In this document: piece by piece, positions 35,940-48,204 of the stretch
Position numbering within the stretch: the first letter of the stretch is position 1
Layout of the letters: each line of letters begins with the position of its first letter
Assembly (NCBI GenBank): GCA_965178125.1
Contig: OZ237739.1
Coordinates: forward strand, 1,535,065 to 1,599,064
Source: Bilabrum cf. latius
Lineage: Eukaryota > Bigyra: Bicosoecida > Bigyra > Bicosoecida
Reading direction: 5' to 3'
DNA: 64,000 nucleotides
The notes under the pieces: model-generated
What the model saw: the letters and a program-made list of their open reading frames with translations, nothing else
Told to the model about the DNA's origin: nothing
The model's database searches: none
Made by a program: the position numbers and the translations under genes

Positions 35940-37061
35940 TCACCCACGGTACTCGTCACCACAGTCCCCGATCGCCTCTAGCAGGTTCTCGCCCTTTGCC
36001 TGCACCGCGGCGATCTCGTCGTAGTCTTCTTTCGTCAGCTCAAGCTGGAAGGTCCTTGCGTTTTCCTCCGCGTGCTCGCTCAGCCCAAGCCTCACTCCCA
36101 CGATGACTCCTCCCACTTCGGGCTGGTCCAGCACCCACTTGGTGGCCACCTGAGCCACAGAATACCCGCCCCTCCGGTCCCCGACCCGCTTGAGGGTGCG
36201 CAACATCTCTTGGAACAGATCCCAGGACCCCCACTGCCGCACCATGTTGTAATACTTGCGCAGAGAGGGGGTGGGCACGTCACTCGCCACCCTGGGCTCC
36301 CCGCGGCCCAGCCAGCGGTCTGTCAGCAACCCTCCCATCAGGGTGCCGTAGGTGAGCAGCACGGTGCCGTGCTCCTCGCAGAGCTTGGCCATGCCCCCTG
36401 TCTGCGGTCTTGTGTCTATCACAGAGTGCTGCACCTGGTTGGAGGCGATGGGGAGGCGCATGTCCACGAGCATGTGACGGAGGCGTTGCGTGTCGAAGTT
36501 GGTCAACGAGAGCGCCTTGATCCTGCCAGCGAGGCGCTCTTCGTTGAGCTGCTTCATCGCGTCCATCCAGCGCTTGTCGCTGTAGTCCCACCAGTGAAAC
36601 TGCATCATGTCGATAGAGTCCACCCCCATCCGTTTCATGCTCTTGGTTACGGCCGCAGCTACGACTGCTGCCGACATGGGACCCGGCGATGGGCACCACT
36701 TCGTAAAGCCCTGGATTCCGTCTGCCTTGCCCAAGCGCTTAACGAATGCCCCGTAGATGTCCTCCGCAGGCCCGTAGTGGTCCGCGAAATCGAAAGTTGT
36801 GAAGCCCAATGCCTTCAAACGATCCATGGCGGAAAGCGCAGGCCCAGGCTCGATCTTTCCCCAGCCTCCACTCGTCTGCCACATGCCATTCAATATTCTT
36901 GCCATCTACACGCCACCAACCAGCTTTATTTTGGGGACGGCCGCTGCGGTTGAGATCATCTTGCCGTCAGCCTCAACTTCGGCAGTTCCAACCTTTTTGC
37001 CCACTGGCACCGGCAACTCGGAGCAATCAGGTGTTGTCGAAGCGCCTGCAACACTCGCCAT
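35940..37061 (-). CDS. Aldo/keto reductase family oxidoreductase
   Basis: About 373 residues, stop TGA, one in-frame TAG at 36906. AKR features: ARILNGMWQTSGGWG, the catalytic Asp/Tyr in FDFADHYGPAEDIYG, Lys in GFTKWCP, His in MMQFHWWDY, LSLTNFDTQRLRHML, PIASNQVQHSVIDTRPQ and a C-terminal VGVRLGLSEHAEENA. These NADPH-dependent enzymes reduce aldehydes and ketones. The TAG lies directly between KLVGGV and MARILNG, where homologues read L-E-I-x-R-(I/V)-L-N-G-M-W, so translation must continue across it to give the first strand. The N-terminus before residue 50 looks like a targeting or signal segment; the frame is open further upstream to about 37150 without another ATG. Confidence 0.87.
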
Positions 37062-37241
37062 ACAATAGATCCAGCAGGCAACTGTGAACAAACGAATTTT
37101 CCACGGGGATTTCCTGGATGCTGCTTGTTGCCGCGTCCACGTCAGCACCAAATAAACCGGAAGATTCGCCTAATCAATAAACCAGATTTATTACGGTACT
37201 ACTTCTCATTTGGCAAACGTGCGTACAGGACCACTGACGTC

Positions 37242-38081
37242 ATGTGTAGGGATGCTCTTGCCTGTATAATTAGTGATTCTACTGGTCTGACCGAGCCAGA
37301 ATTCATTCTGGTCATTTCTTTGGTAGTTCTGGGCCTCGGAATCTCAGCATTCTTGGCTCTCCAGCTCTTACAAGCTCCTTACGGGAGATATAGCGTCGGT
37401 GCATCGAAAACAAGTATCTTGTTTTCACTTCCGATGAATGGCAAGGTGGCGTGGTTTCTACAAGAGATCCCTTGCGTGATTTGGGCAGCCTGGGGCATTT
37501 GGAGTTCCGATCCCGTGGCTTTCTAGTGGAAAAATAAGGTGATTTTGGCTGCATTTACGCTCCACTACTTACATAGAGCAGTCATATTTCCCTTCAGAAT
37601 CGCTTCAAACAAGACTACGCCATTTCTGGTGTTCTTGATGGCATTTGTGTTCTGCTCAGTCAATGGGTACCTGCAGGTTCGCGACCTGACGCAATATCAC
37701 GTGCTTGAGGACTCGGATGAATTGCGTGTTTGGATCGGACTCCTCATTTTCTTTGCTGGAATGTACGTGAACATCGACAGCGACTCTATCTTGCGCAATT
37801 TGAGGCGTGGCCCTGAGGACGCTGGGAAGTACTACATTCCCCGCAACGGGCTATTTGAGTGGGTGAGCGGCGCAAACTTCTTTGGGGAGATCATCGAGTG
37901 GTGTGGCTATGCACTAGCCTCCGGCTCTGTCCCGAGCGCCGTGTTCGCGTGCTTCACGGCCTGCAATATCGGGCCTCGTGCCGTGCAGCACCACCTGGAC
38001 TACAAGAAGAAGTTCAACGGGGAGAAGGACAAGCCAGCGTATCCCAAGGATAGGAAGGCTCTCATCCCTTTTCTGTTGTGA
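37242..38081 (+). CDS. Steroid 5-alpha-reductase family enzyme
   Basis: About 279 residues, one exon, stop TGA, one TAG at 37524. Strong similarity to SRD5A1/DET2: GKVAWFLQEIPCVIWAAWG, LHYLHRAVIFPFRI, FLMAFVFCSVNGYLQVRDL, WIGLLIFFAGMYVNIDSDSI, LRNLRRG, YYIPRNGLFEWVSGANFFGE, IIEWCGYALASGS and the C-terminal KALIPFLL. Six or seven membrane spans in the ER. The family reduces the delta-4 bond of 3-oxo-steroids with NADPH; in a protist the substrate may be a sterol intermediate. The TAG lies between AF and WKNKVILAAF, at the loop before a conserved span. Shares a 180-bp divergent promoter region with the aldo/keto reductase. Confidence 0.92.
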
Positions 38082-38499
38082 CTGCTAGGCGGGCTTCAAT
38101 CGATTGATGACGCGATGCTGGCTTGGCCGGTATGGACATGTCGCAGTGTTCGCATGGTTGCCAAGCCCCCCACTGGCATGGCATTCGTGTCCAGTTCTGT
38201 GAATTAAACTTTGTAGAAACAGTATTATCTGTACCTACCGTCCAATTCGGAGCCATTGTTTATCGAGCACAAGCCATGCGCTCCGTGTAGACTAGACAAG
38301 GCCCGATCCACCAAGCTGCCTGCCCAAACCGGAAGCAGATCTCTCCAACATCCTGGACTGGTCCCCGACTGGTCTGCTAACAAGATTAATAGAGCTATGC
38401 TCTGTACTGTGCAATAGAATCAAGGCACGCAAGCAGAGCTCCGCAGCACCCCGTGCCCCTTCTTGCCACAATCGCAGAGTGCCATGGATCTCCTTTGGT
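38082..38499. other. 3' region between two convergent genes
   Basis: 418 bp between the stop of the 5-alpha-reductase gene and the stop of the DUF393 gene. Nothing else recognised; it should hold both 3' UTRs. Confidence 0.45.
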
Positions 38500-39123
38500 T
38501 CACACCCTCGCCGTGGGATCCTCTGCAGGCTCCGCACCGGCGGGTGGAGACAGGTCAGTCCCTTCTGGATAGTACCGTGGTCTCTTTGGCGCCCACCATT
38601 CGTAAACAGCATGCCCTGCAGCGTGCGCAGTTTCGTTGGATTGGATGGCCCACGCGACAAGGTGGAGGAGGGGCAGCTCAGCCCACGCAGCGGCGAAGGC
38701 ATCGATCCCCTGCACCATGACTCCGCTGCGATCGATCGCATACACCCGTTCGTATGCATTCTTCCATGGTATCTCGTGCTTTTTAAGCAGCGGGATGGTT
38801 GCGGGGTCGTAGAGGTCCAGAAAGACGAGCTTGGCCCCTGTCCGGCTGGCCAGCCACCGCATCGCCGCGATCTCAGCTTGGTATATCTTGCAGGCTCCAT
38901 CATAGAACACCTCGACAGGCCTTTCGCTTGCGTGGTTCGTTGCATTAGTGCCCATACATCGATGTGCGGTGGACTGTCCATTGTGCGGTGCGGCAGTGCA
39001 TTTAGAAGAGATCAGCGTTCCTGAGCCTATGGCCGCGGGCACCAGTGAGCGAATTGCACTTGCTTGGCGCACCACTGTTCTAGTGTAGCATGACAATCGA
39101 GCGAATAGTCTTGAATGGAGCAT
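38500..39123 (-). CDS. DUF393 (DCC family) protein, probably organellar
   Basis: About 207 residues, stop TGA, no TAG. The core reads PVEVFYDGACKIYQAEIAAM, then LVFLDLYDPATIPLL and VYAIDRSGVMVQGIDAFAAA, the pattern of the DCC thiol-disulfide oxidoreductase family. The usual D-x-x-C-x-x-C pair is here CKIY, so the second Cys is a Tyr and classical redox activity is doubtful. The N-terminal 60 residues are basic, hydroxylated and free of acidic residues (MLHSRLFARLSCYTRTVVRQ), which suggests a mitochondrial presequence. Confidence 0.78.
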   Translation of the reverse strand: MLHSRLFARLSCYTRTVVRQASAIRSLVPAAIGSGTLISSKCTAAPHNGQSTAHRCMGTNATNHASERPVEVFYDGACKIYQAEIAAMRWLASRTGAKLVFLDLYDPATIPLLKKHEIPWKNAYERVYAIDRSGVMVQGIDAFAAAWAELPLLHLVAWAIQSNETAHAAGHAVYEWWAPKRPRYYPEGTDLSPPAGAEPAEDPTARV

Positions 39124-39700
39124 TGGTTCCCAGATTGTTGCGACTGATATGTTGATCTCCTGCTGAAATGTCGAGTTGACCACGAGAACCCGGTCGAAAG
39201 TTCTTATAGGACATGTTGAGGAGCTCCGCCTATCGCGCCCTGATGCCGGCAGTGGGCGGGGCCCTTGCGAGTTGATTTAGTTTTAGGACTCCATGCTTTT
39301 CGCTCCCGCCCATTCCAGCCATCGTGTCTGTAGAAGACTGGCAGCATGCACTCGAGCCAGGGGCTGCGGGAGCGGCAGCTGGGTAGGCGGGAGACCGCTG
39401 CCGTACTACGACGGGCTGCCGCACTACCGTGGGTAGTCTATGTTGCAAAAAGATACCATTGAAATGATACACCAAGTACTGGCACAGATCAGCGAGTTGG
39501 TGCGACCGCTGGCGACCAATCGGTAATCGCCTGCGGAAGGCACCAAGTGGAGAACGCGAAGATGAAGACACTCCGAACTCAACGCAGCAGGCGTCCGTTA
39601 AATCAAAAACCGAGATTGCATCGGCAATTGCGTGACTTGATCGGGCCGCAAGTTGGCCTCTGCATCTAGTACATTCCTACTGCTGTATTATTCTGCCGCC
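39124..39700. other. Divergent region upstream of DUF393 and lipase genes
   Basis: A 577-bp stretch. A minus-strand open frame at 39230-39571 is low-complexity and without similarity; I treat the region as promoter and UTR. Confidence 0.45.
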
Positions 39701-42700
39701 ATGTCCTTCTTGGCGGGCCGTCTTCGCTGGCTTGCGGAGGGATTCGAAGCCGAGCGAAAGGAGTACCTGCGGACCGCATTTTTCATCGCCAGACAGGCCC
39801 AGCTGGCTTATTTTTTGGTAGTAGCTGTGTATTTGAACGCAGTTTTGCTCTGCAGGTCTGTGACGCTGGAAGTTGTGCTCGTTTCGCTGCGTTTTCCGGC
39901 CGGAAGCCCGGCATCAAGCGTTCTCGTGTACGTCGCCGCATTTGCAGGGGGTCTGATCGCAATTCTCGTGCTTGTTGCTGTATTCGAGCTCCTTGCATCC
40001 GTCCTTGCCGGTCGCGAATTGCTTGAATTGAAAAGGGCCGACTGTCACCCCAACGGCATGACCGGACGGCTGCTGTACGCCGCGATCCTTGCAACCAGGG
40101 ACGAAGACTAGCTTGACGGATAGCACTCGAGCATCGACGAGTAGGATGGAACGTTACCGCTTGCGCCGTCTCTGTCAGATGGAGCTGAGGCGGCCTTTGC
40201 GAGAGCCAAGCGCGGTCGGCGCATCGCCGTCCCGCAGCGACTTCGAGAGCGGGTTGTGTCTTCCCAGGGCAAGGGCGCTCGCAGGGCGAAGAGGCCGGCC
40301 GACGCGCCCCCCAAGTCCCAGCCCACCTCTGCCTCTGGGCCCACCGGGCAACGCACCAGCACGCAGCAGAGGGGCCGCCGCCTGTCCGTGTCTTCCGTCG
40401 ACAGCATGACGCAGCAGAGGGGACTGGCGACCAAGGCAACCGGCTGGCAAGTGCGCGTAGGCTGCCAATGGTGGGACTGGCTCATGCAGCTGGCCATTCA
40501 CGTGGGCCTGGAGCTGGGGCCGCTGCTCGCTGCAGTGGTGGTGAACCTCACCACGGGCCGACTCACTGCTGCTCTGTCCGCGTACATCGTCACCGGGGGC
40601 TTGATGGCCATGCTGCTCACGTGGATCTACTCGCTGGTGATCCTGGCCCAGGTGCTCGTGTTCCTTGCGGCGGTGGCCGTGGACCACTGCTGCTGCTGCT
40701 GCGCCGTGGCCTGCTGCGATGCACTCACTTCTCCTGTCCTGTGTATCCAGTGCTGCTGGAGGGCTACCATGGTTGTCACGTGCAACTGCTGCAGCCTGTG
40801 CAAGAAGAATACAGCTAGCGAGGCTGCGGATTCCACTGCGAGGGCGACGCACACCCACGACCGACCAGCCGCCGACGTCGAGATGGCAGTTGTAAGACAA
40901 GAAGACAAAGTCGACAAGACAGCTCAAACCAAGGAAAGATCGGGCGCAGCATCACCTGCAGATGCGCCAAAGAGCAGCGCACGGGGCCTGCAGCACCCTG
41001 GCATCGTACAGTCCTTCGAGGACCCCATGCCCATGTCCGCCCTGTCCATCGCCATGTGTCTGGCCTGCTGGTTCGACGGTGGACCCCTGACCTCGCGCGA
41101 CCAGCTCATCTGGTTCCTCGGCGCGCACGAGAGGACGCAGCAACACATCAAGCGGAAATTCGAGGAAGACGCGGCGGGCTACTCGTGCGGCATGCTGGGC
41201 TGCCAGTGGCACGAGCACCTGTGCTTCTCGTTTTACAGGTATGTGCTGAGCCCCGATGCCCAGAGAGGTAACGAAGTCTCTTGCAACCCGTCCAGATCTG
41301 CCCTGCCAGGCATCACATCAGTCGTTGTAGCAGCCGTTGTGTTCCTCGGGGTGCTCACCGGGCTGTCCTCCGGTGTGGTGCTCTCCATCGCCGTGGCACT
41401 GGCTGTGCTGCTGCTCGTGTACGTCCTGACCGGCCTGCTGCTTGCGTTCATCCAGCGCTGCGCAGGACGCACCACGGATGATGCAAACATCCCCGAGGAG
41501 ATCATTCGCCGGAGACTGGAGGGTCACGAGGAGGACTCGAGCTCCTAGGGCTCGTTGGACAAGCCTGACATGGAAAAGCAACAGTCCGAGCAGGCAGTCA
41601 AGGACAGGCTCACCGGTGACAACCTGCTGCCATGGGTCGATTCGATCCAGGCCTGCTGCTTCTACAGTTGCTGTTGTTTCATGTGCCCCGCCGGCAAGAA
41701 GCCAGTGGGCAGCTCTGGCCAAGCGAAGCAGGAGAACACCAAAGGCCTGCACAACGTCAGCTAGCACGACGAAGACAAGATTGGTGAGATCGTGCCTTGC
41801 TGCGGTGCCGGGTGCAGGCTGGCTTTCCTGACTCCCAGGCATGCTGTGGCGTGGATCTTGCTGGTGGCCGCCACATTGGCCATCAGTTTCGGCGGGTGGT
41901 TTGCACTGGGCCAGCAGACTTAGCTGTCAGACGCTGCGGACGAGGACTCGGAAACCAGAGACGACCTGACCGACGTGCCGGCAGAGCAGCTGACTGCCAT
42001 TGTCTTCATTTTGGGAGGCCTCGCCCTGTTCGGGTTAGACCTGCTGTGGATCGCGCTGATGCTTCCGTCCTGTGTGTCCAGCCCCATCCCGGGGCGACTC
42101 GCGGATGACGTGCGGGAGATGCACGTGGCAGTCATTGCGACCTTCTTGACGCTGTTTGCCCTCTTCCTGGGCTTGGCGTGCGATGTGTGTGCCCCCACTT
42201 TCTAGATCATTGCGGTCATTGCTGCGTTTACCATGCTGTGGCGGCTCTACCTGCTGTACGATGCTGCGACGGGCCGCTTCAGCACAGCGCCTTGGCTGGC
42301 TGTTGTGAAGCAGAGCTACTCCCTCACTCGCATGGCCATGTCCTACACGACCTTGTTCGGTGAACCATGGGTGGTCAGCGACAGCACCCTGCAGCTACTG
42401 GTGGGATACGCCAAGCTGGATCCTGCAAAGCTTGCCTTGCATCACGCCAAGAAGATCAAGTCGGCGAACGTGGCTGCGGAAGCGATCGGCTCTGCTCGAG
42501 CAAGCGCGGAGTCCAGCCACGCGGTATCTGCCAGTGTGCCAACCGAGGCCGAAGACATTGACACAGAGCTGGCAAGCAGCCAGGGCAAGGATGCAGTTGA
42601 CCCTGAGTTGGGCTCTACGAGTGCAGGCGGGGCAGCAGCAGCTGCGCACGGCGCAGACGATGACAAGACGCCCGATGCACCTGCACAGGCGTGGGGCTCA

Positions 42701-44047
42701 TTCCGCAAGCCGCTCGAGGTGCCTGCCTCGGAAGCATAGCGCTCCGCTGATGCCGTCGCGGCCGGCTCGGATGCCCCGCTGGTCGCCAGCGGCTAGACGC
42801 AGAAGCAAGAGCACCAGACCGACCCCGCAGAGCGAGTCCGCGCACTGCAACGGCTCCCTGACGTCGCCCGCCGCCTGCTGCCAGGCCTACGCGCTCTGGT
42901 AGGAAGCTGGGAGGCCACGAGTCAGATGAGCTGGCAAAACACCCCTGGGTTCCTGCAGATCCTTGAGACAAGCGTGTCGCCTGTGCCTCACCCCACTGGC
43001 CCCATCGCCGCTGCTGGTATCACCCTCGGGATCGGGCTGTTCCTGGTGCTGCTCGTGGGCTCAGTGGTGGTGACAGACCAGGTCCATGAAGCCACGGACC
43101 GCCCTCTCCACGGAAACTTCACTTCCAAGCCCGGCGAGGACAGGCTGGGACGACGGTACCCGGCGTGCGACCTGCAGCTGGACCGGGCAGGTCGCCTGAC
43201 CGTGATGGACGCAATCCTGGCCTCGCAGCTGGCCTACCGCACCAGTGAGGATGCGTTCGACTCTGACTTTTCGGCGTGGTTCTAGGAGCCGCAGGATGAG
43301 GCCCAGTGGACTCTGGTGCGCCGCGTGAACGAGACTGCAGACGTGTCCGTGGGAGTCTCAGACCAGCCGCAGTCCGTGCTGCGGTACTTTGTGGCAGAGT
43401 CAGAGCCGTGGAACACCCGGCTGGTGGGAGTGCGGGGTACCACGGTGGGCAGGGATGTAGTGGCAGACCTGGACATATTCGCGGAGGGAGCTCTGCTGGA
43501 TGCAGCCCTGGCCCTGCTGCCCGCGGGTGCGTACATGGAGAGCGACTGGAAGGCGTGGCTGGCCGCTCGCGTATCCGACCTGGCCTCGCCCCTGAGGGCC
43601 ATCGGCGTGGATGACTCGCTGCGTGGCATCGAGGGATACCTGAAGCAGCTGGACAGCTCGGACTAGGCCGCAAACCGACGCATGGACACGATCGTGGTGG
43701 GGCACAGCCTTGGGGGCGCTTTCGCTATTCTGGTGGGGGCTCGGCAGGACATGCGGGCCGTGGGCGTGAGTGCCCCCGGGCTGGGCATGACGAGGGGCAA
43801 GTTCGACGTGTCGGCGGAGGCACTGCAGAGGCACGGGTTCTCGCTGCACTCCGAGCACGACCTGGTGAGCCTGGTAGACGACAAGCTGGTCCCGGCCCAG
43901 GCGTGGCCCTGCGACCTGGACCAGTGGGGCACCTCCGGGTGCCACATGCTGGACGCGCCCTGGGAGACCTTTTCGCAGTCATGCGGGGACATGCACGGCC
44001 GGACTATGCTCGCGACCACTGGGGAGCGGAGTGGAGAGTACTTGTGA
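39701..44047 (+). CDS. Large multi-span membrane protein with class 3 lipase domain
   Basis: One continuous frame of about 1,448 residues, stop TGA, with eleven in-frame TAGs (40109, 40121, 40142, 41546, 41762, 41921, 42203, 42737, 42794, 43283, 43664). At least eight hydrophobic spans are spread over residues 20-1120, with Cys clusters (DHCCCCCAVACC; CCFYSCCCFMC) that look palmitoylated. The C-terminal 330 residues form a class 3 lipase: MDAILASQLAYRTSEDAF, RLVGVRGTTVGRDVVADLDI, nucleophile elbow DTIVVGHSLGGAFAILVG, acid residue region SEHDLVSLVDDKLVPA and a late His. The layout (membrane anchor plus lipase_3) recalls diacylglycerol lipase, but the membrane part is far larger. Several TAGs fall between or inside recognisable parts of the lipase domain, so the pieces must be one protein. 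Confidence 0.82.
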
Positions 44048-44276
44048 GCGGGCGTGCGCGCGGACAATGTGGGTGGATGGGCGTGCTCGATGCAACCGAT
44101 GCATGCCGGGCATTGTTGGTGGGCCCTTGCGTCTGGCTGCGTGATCAGACTAGATATCCATACGCCCCTCCGAACAGATCGATCGAAAAATAATGAACAT
44201 GCTGATGTATCCCAAAAGCATGATCAAGCTGGAGTATAGCGCAACAGCATGCCAGGTGAGTGGCATACTCAGCAGG
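44048..44276. other. 3' region between lipase and Rab2 genes
   Basis: A 229-bp gap between convergent stops. No feature recognised. Confidence 0.45.
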
Positions 44277-45191
<915 letters not shown>

Positions 45192-45362
45192 GTTGCACCT
45201 GGTGGAGATATGATCGAGTGGGCAGCAAATCTTGCGTCCAAGTAAGTGCACGCTACAGCAAGGACCTGCGGCGGCCCGGGAGCCGAGCCAGGCCAATAAG
45301 GTCAGGAGTGGGCAATTTAAAGGTACAAATAGGTAGAGAGTCCTAGCATTATCGCTTTATAG

Positions 45363-46643
45363 TTATTCCTCGTTTGGTTTTCTCGCGAACACTGCTACGA
45401 GCGGCCACTCGAACGTGAGTGATACACCAGCACTGCCTGTCTCCTATACCACAGCATCCAGCATCACCCGCCTGGCTTCCTCGACAGGATCTGAGACCAC
45501 ATCCTGCATCGCGACTCCCTGCGTCCTCATAGACGCCCCCTGCACCTCCGCGGCTCTTGCTCTCATCATGGCCTGGTATCCGGACCAAGACCGCATGTAA
45601 CCCAGCAGATCGTCGATGGACATCTGCCTCCGGATGCTCAGCCCCTTCAGCTCGCCCACGTCCTCCCATCGACTGCGGCCTTCGCTGTCCGGCACACCTC
45701 CATCCGGCAAATTCTCCCAGGACCAGCACGGCAGCGAGGACGCCCCCTCTCTCTAACTGACAGACCACGCCACTGAAGGGTCCGCCACACTGGCCCACCC
45801 TGCCTCACCATATTCATCGGCAGCAACACCTGCCTCCACTGGCACCCCTGGCAATGGCAGGGTGCTGCTCTGCGCTGGGTGCATACCCACCAGTCCGCCG
45901 TCCAGCCTCCTCCTGCGCTCGTCCCAGAAAGGCCCCGTGAGGTCGTGGAACATGCGCTGGACCAGCGAGTCCGAGACCTGCTGCACCTTTGCGAGGTCGT
46001 TGGAGCCTCCAGTGGCCGTTGGGCTGGTACTACTAGTAGGACTGGCATGCTTGGCCGCGGCAGTGACTCTGCCCATGGTGTATCCCCAGTAGGCAAGAGT
46101 GCCTCCGGGCCGGAGCACGCGGTAGGCCTCGCGGTAGAATTCAGGAAGGTCCATCCAGTGAATGGCTTGTGCGCACACAAGCAGATCAACCGCGCTGTCC
46201 CCCACAGGGACGCTGGCCCTTGACAAGGCCTCGGCTTGCCCGGTACCAAGCACGATGCGCTGCGTCCATGCAGCAGTCTTCGAGTCGAGTAGCTTTCTGT
46301 ACGCACCTATTTGTGCTTCGGAATCATCAATGGCGATAACTTTGTCGAAGCGCCGAGTTAGCTCGTTTGCAACCTAGCCGGTGCCGCATCCAATGTCGAG
46401 CGCAATGCGATTGCTAGCCCCCGTTCGTGTCCTGCTCATAAACTACCATAATGCATCATATAACTCAGTAGGATAGGTAGGTCGGAAATTTGCATACGTT
46501 GAGGCGTGCTCGGTGTGTTGAAATTGGTTGTTTGTGCTCAGGAGCCGACTTGCAGGTACACAAGTTCTAGTAGCGGGAAGTACTGTGACTCGATATGTCT
46601 TCCGCACGAGCCGTGGCATCCTTTGAAAAACGGGTATCTGCAT
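45363..46643 (-). CDS. Class I SAM-dependent methyltransferase (type 11, TMT1-like)
   Basis: About 426 residues, one exon, stop TAA, TAGs at 46443, 46374, 45753 and 45444. After a basic, probably mitochondrial presequence comes YANFRPTYPTELYDALW, motif I ALDIGCGTG-TAG-VANELT, KVIAIDDSEAQIGAY (acidic ribose-binding residue), VDLLVCAQAIHWMDLPEFYR, AYRVLRPGGTLAYWGYT, a C-terminal LLGYMRSWSGYQAMMRA and a final strand GVSLTFEWPLVAVFARK. This is the layout of trans-aconitate/CRG1-type methyltransferases; substrate not predictable. In that family motif I is typically GCGTGQ, so TAG 46374 stands at a conserved Gln. Motifs on both sides of each TAG belong to the same fold. Confidence 0.87.
46374..46376 (-). 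other. In-frame UAG in methyltransferase motif I (GCGTGQ)
   Basis: TAG directly follows GCGTG and precedes VANELTRRFDKVIAID. Gln is the usual residue here in this methyltransferase group. Confidence 0.85.
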
Positions 46644-47081
46644 CGTATGTCCTGCTTTTCTGCAGCTGTGTTCGCTGCAGTGCAAATCTTGACCTAAATT
46701 CTTGGATGGACCCGGACCACCGTCTGCCAGTGCTGCAACTGCCGCTGGCAGTGGCAGTGCGCGGGAAAGACGTACGCCGTTCACATTGACCGAATGCAAT
46801 CATCGGTAAATTAGGGACTTTAGCACTCTGACGAAAATCAGCAATGACCAATCCAGCGAAGAGCAGTGGCGTGGCCCATGGGAAGCACAGAGACTGCCAT
46901 GTATCTCACGCTCAGACTCCCTTCATTTTGGGTGGATACCGTCAGCATCCGTCCACATGTGAAGCCTTTCTGTCTGCAATATAGTGGCACAATTAGACCG
47001 TGAGCGTTGATCTGGACGAAATGCCGCTTAATCTACGCACAGACACTCTCGCCTTTGCCCGAACCAAAGACACCGAAACGG
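46644..47081. other. Divergent promoter region, methyltransferase and PAQR genes
   Basis: 438 bp between two start codons. Upstream extensions of both frames are open but start with non-ATG codons and show no domain. Confidence 0.45.
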
Positions 47082-47966
47082 ATGCCAAAGTCACTTGTCT
47101 CGCAGCTGAACATTTGGACACATGCTGTTGGAGTTGTTGTAGTCGTGTCACTGTACATTAGATTTTTGGGCTCTCAATGGGCATCAGGCCTAAATACAAG
47201 CGACGTCGTGGCACTTTCCAGCGCCTACTTTGGCAGCATCATCTGCCTCGCGCTCTCGAGCCTGTACCACGTGCAGATAAGCGGGCCTCCCGATGCAATC
47301 CAGATCTACTTTGCGCTCGACCTCACGGGTATCGTGGTGGCAATCGTGGGGAGCTACATTGCAGGCATTCACGCAGCCTGGCCCTGCATGGTCGCTCTCA
47401 AGGTCGTATACCTGGCGCCCCCCATCAGCAGCGCAGCCATCCAGGTGTTTATGCTAGCGTGGGACCACAACACGTTTTTGTCAAAGGCATGGGACAATAC
47501 CAGAGTGCTGTTATTCAGCAGTGAGTGCCCACTTCCCGTGCCCTAGGCTGCTATCCGATGCTCGCTTTCTGTGCAACTCAATCTCTCTCCCATCGTGCCT
47601 GCGAGTCCATTCGCAGTACCCACGGTGCTTGGTCTCATCCCAGCCATCCACTGGACGATTGCCTCGTCCACGTAGGAGGAACGAGACCTATTTCTGGTCC
47701 GGCTGTTCGGCATGTTCGGGCTGTACGGGACGGGGCTGGCTGTCTACCTCGCCCGAGTCCCGGAGCGATGGGCGCCGGGCTCATTTGACACGCTCGGCAG
47801 CTCCCACCAGTGGTGGCACCTGTTCGTTCTAGCTGCCCAGCTCTTGTGGATCACCGGGATGGAGGAGTACTACCAGGCGCACCGGCACGGAAAGGAGTGT
47901 CCGGTGGGGGCGGGTGCGGAGTCGTATGAAGCCCATGTCGGGTTCAAGGGGCCAGAAGGGCTGTGA
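47082..47966 (+). CDS. PAQR / hemolysin III-type seven-span receptor
   Basis: Exons 47082-47520 and 47617-47966 (intron 96 nt, GTGAGT..CGCAG, phase 1) give about 262 residues, stop TGA, TAG at 47673. PAQR features: LNIWTHAVGVVVVVSLY, CLALSSLYHVQISG (Ser-x3-His), IYFALDLTGIVVAIVGSYI, VLGLIPAIHWTIAS, ARVPERWAPGSFDTLGSSHQ and WWHLFVLAAQLLW, i.e. the zinc-type His and Asp residues of the adiponectin/progestin receptor superfamily. The protein is an integral membrane protein, possibly a ceramidase-like hydrolase. The TAG is between IASST and EERDLFLVRL in a loop. The C-terminal 12 codons form the first copy of a 37-bp tandem repeat. Confidence 0.86.
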
Positions 47967-48038
47967 AGCCCATGTCGGGTTCAAGGGGCCAGAAGGGCTG
48001 TGAAGCCCATGTCGGGTTCAAGGGGCCAGAAGGGCTGT
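47928..48038. repeat. 37-bp tandem triplication overlapping the PAQR stop codon
   Basis: Three identical 37-bp copies (47928-47964, 47965-48001, 48002-48038) starting GAAGCCCATGTCGGGTTCAA. The first encodes the end of the PAQR protein and runs into its TGA; the other two are 3' of it. Confidence 0.95.
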
Positions 48039-48204
48039 GAGCGTGCCCATGTTTATTTTCAAGATTTTGAGGGGTTGGGAGTGTCAGTCAACAGTGACGA
48101 TGATGACTTTTAAAGAAAGATTGTAAGCAACAACACTGAACATGGTCCAATTTTCGCATCATGGCTGTGATGATGTGGCGCTAGCAGCTGGCGCCTCGCA
48201 CTGC

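Noticed and set aside
39230-39571. A 113-codon minus-strand frame between the DUF393 and lipase genes
   Set aside because: Ser/Arg/Gln-rich with no domain and no splice or family support.
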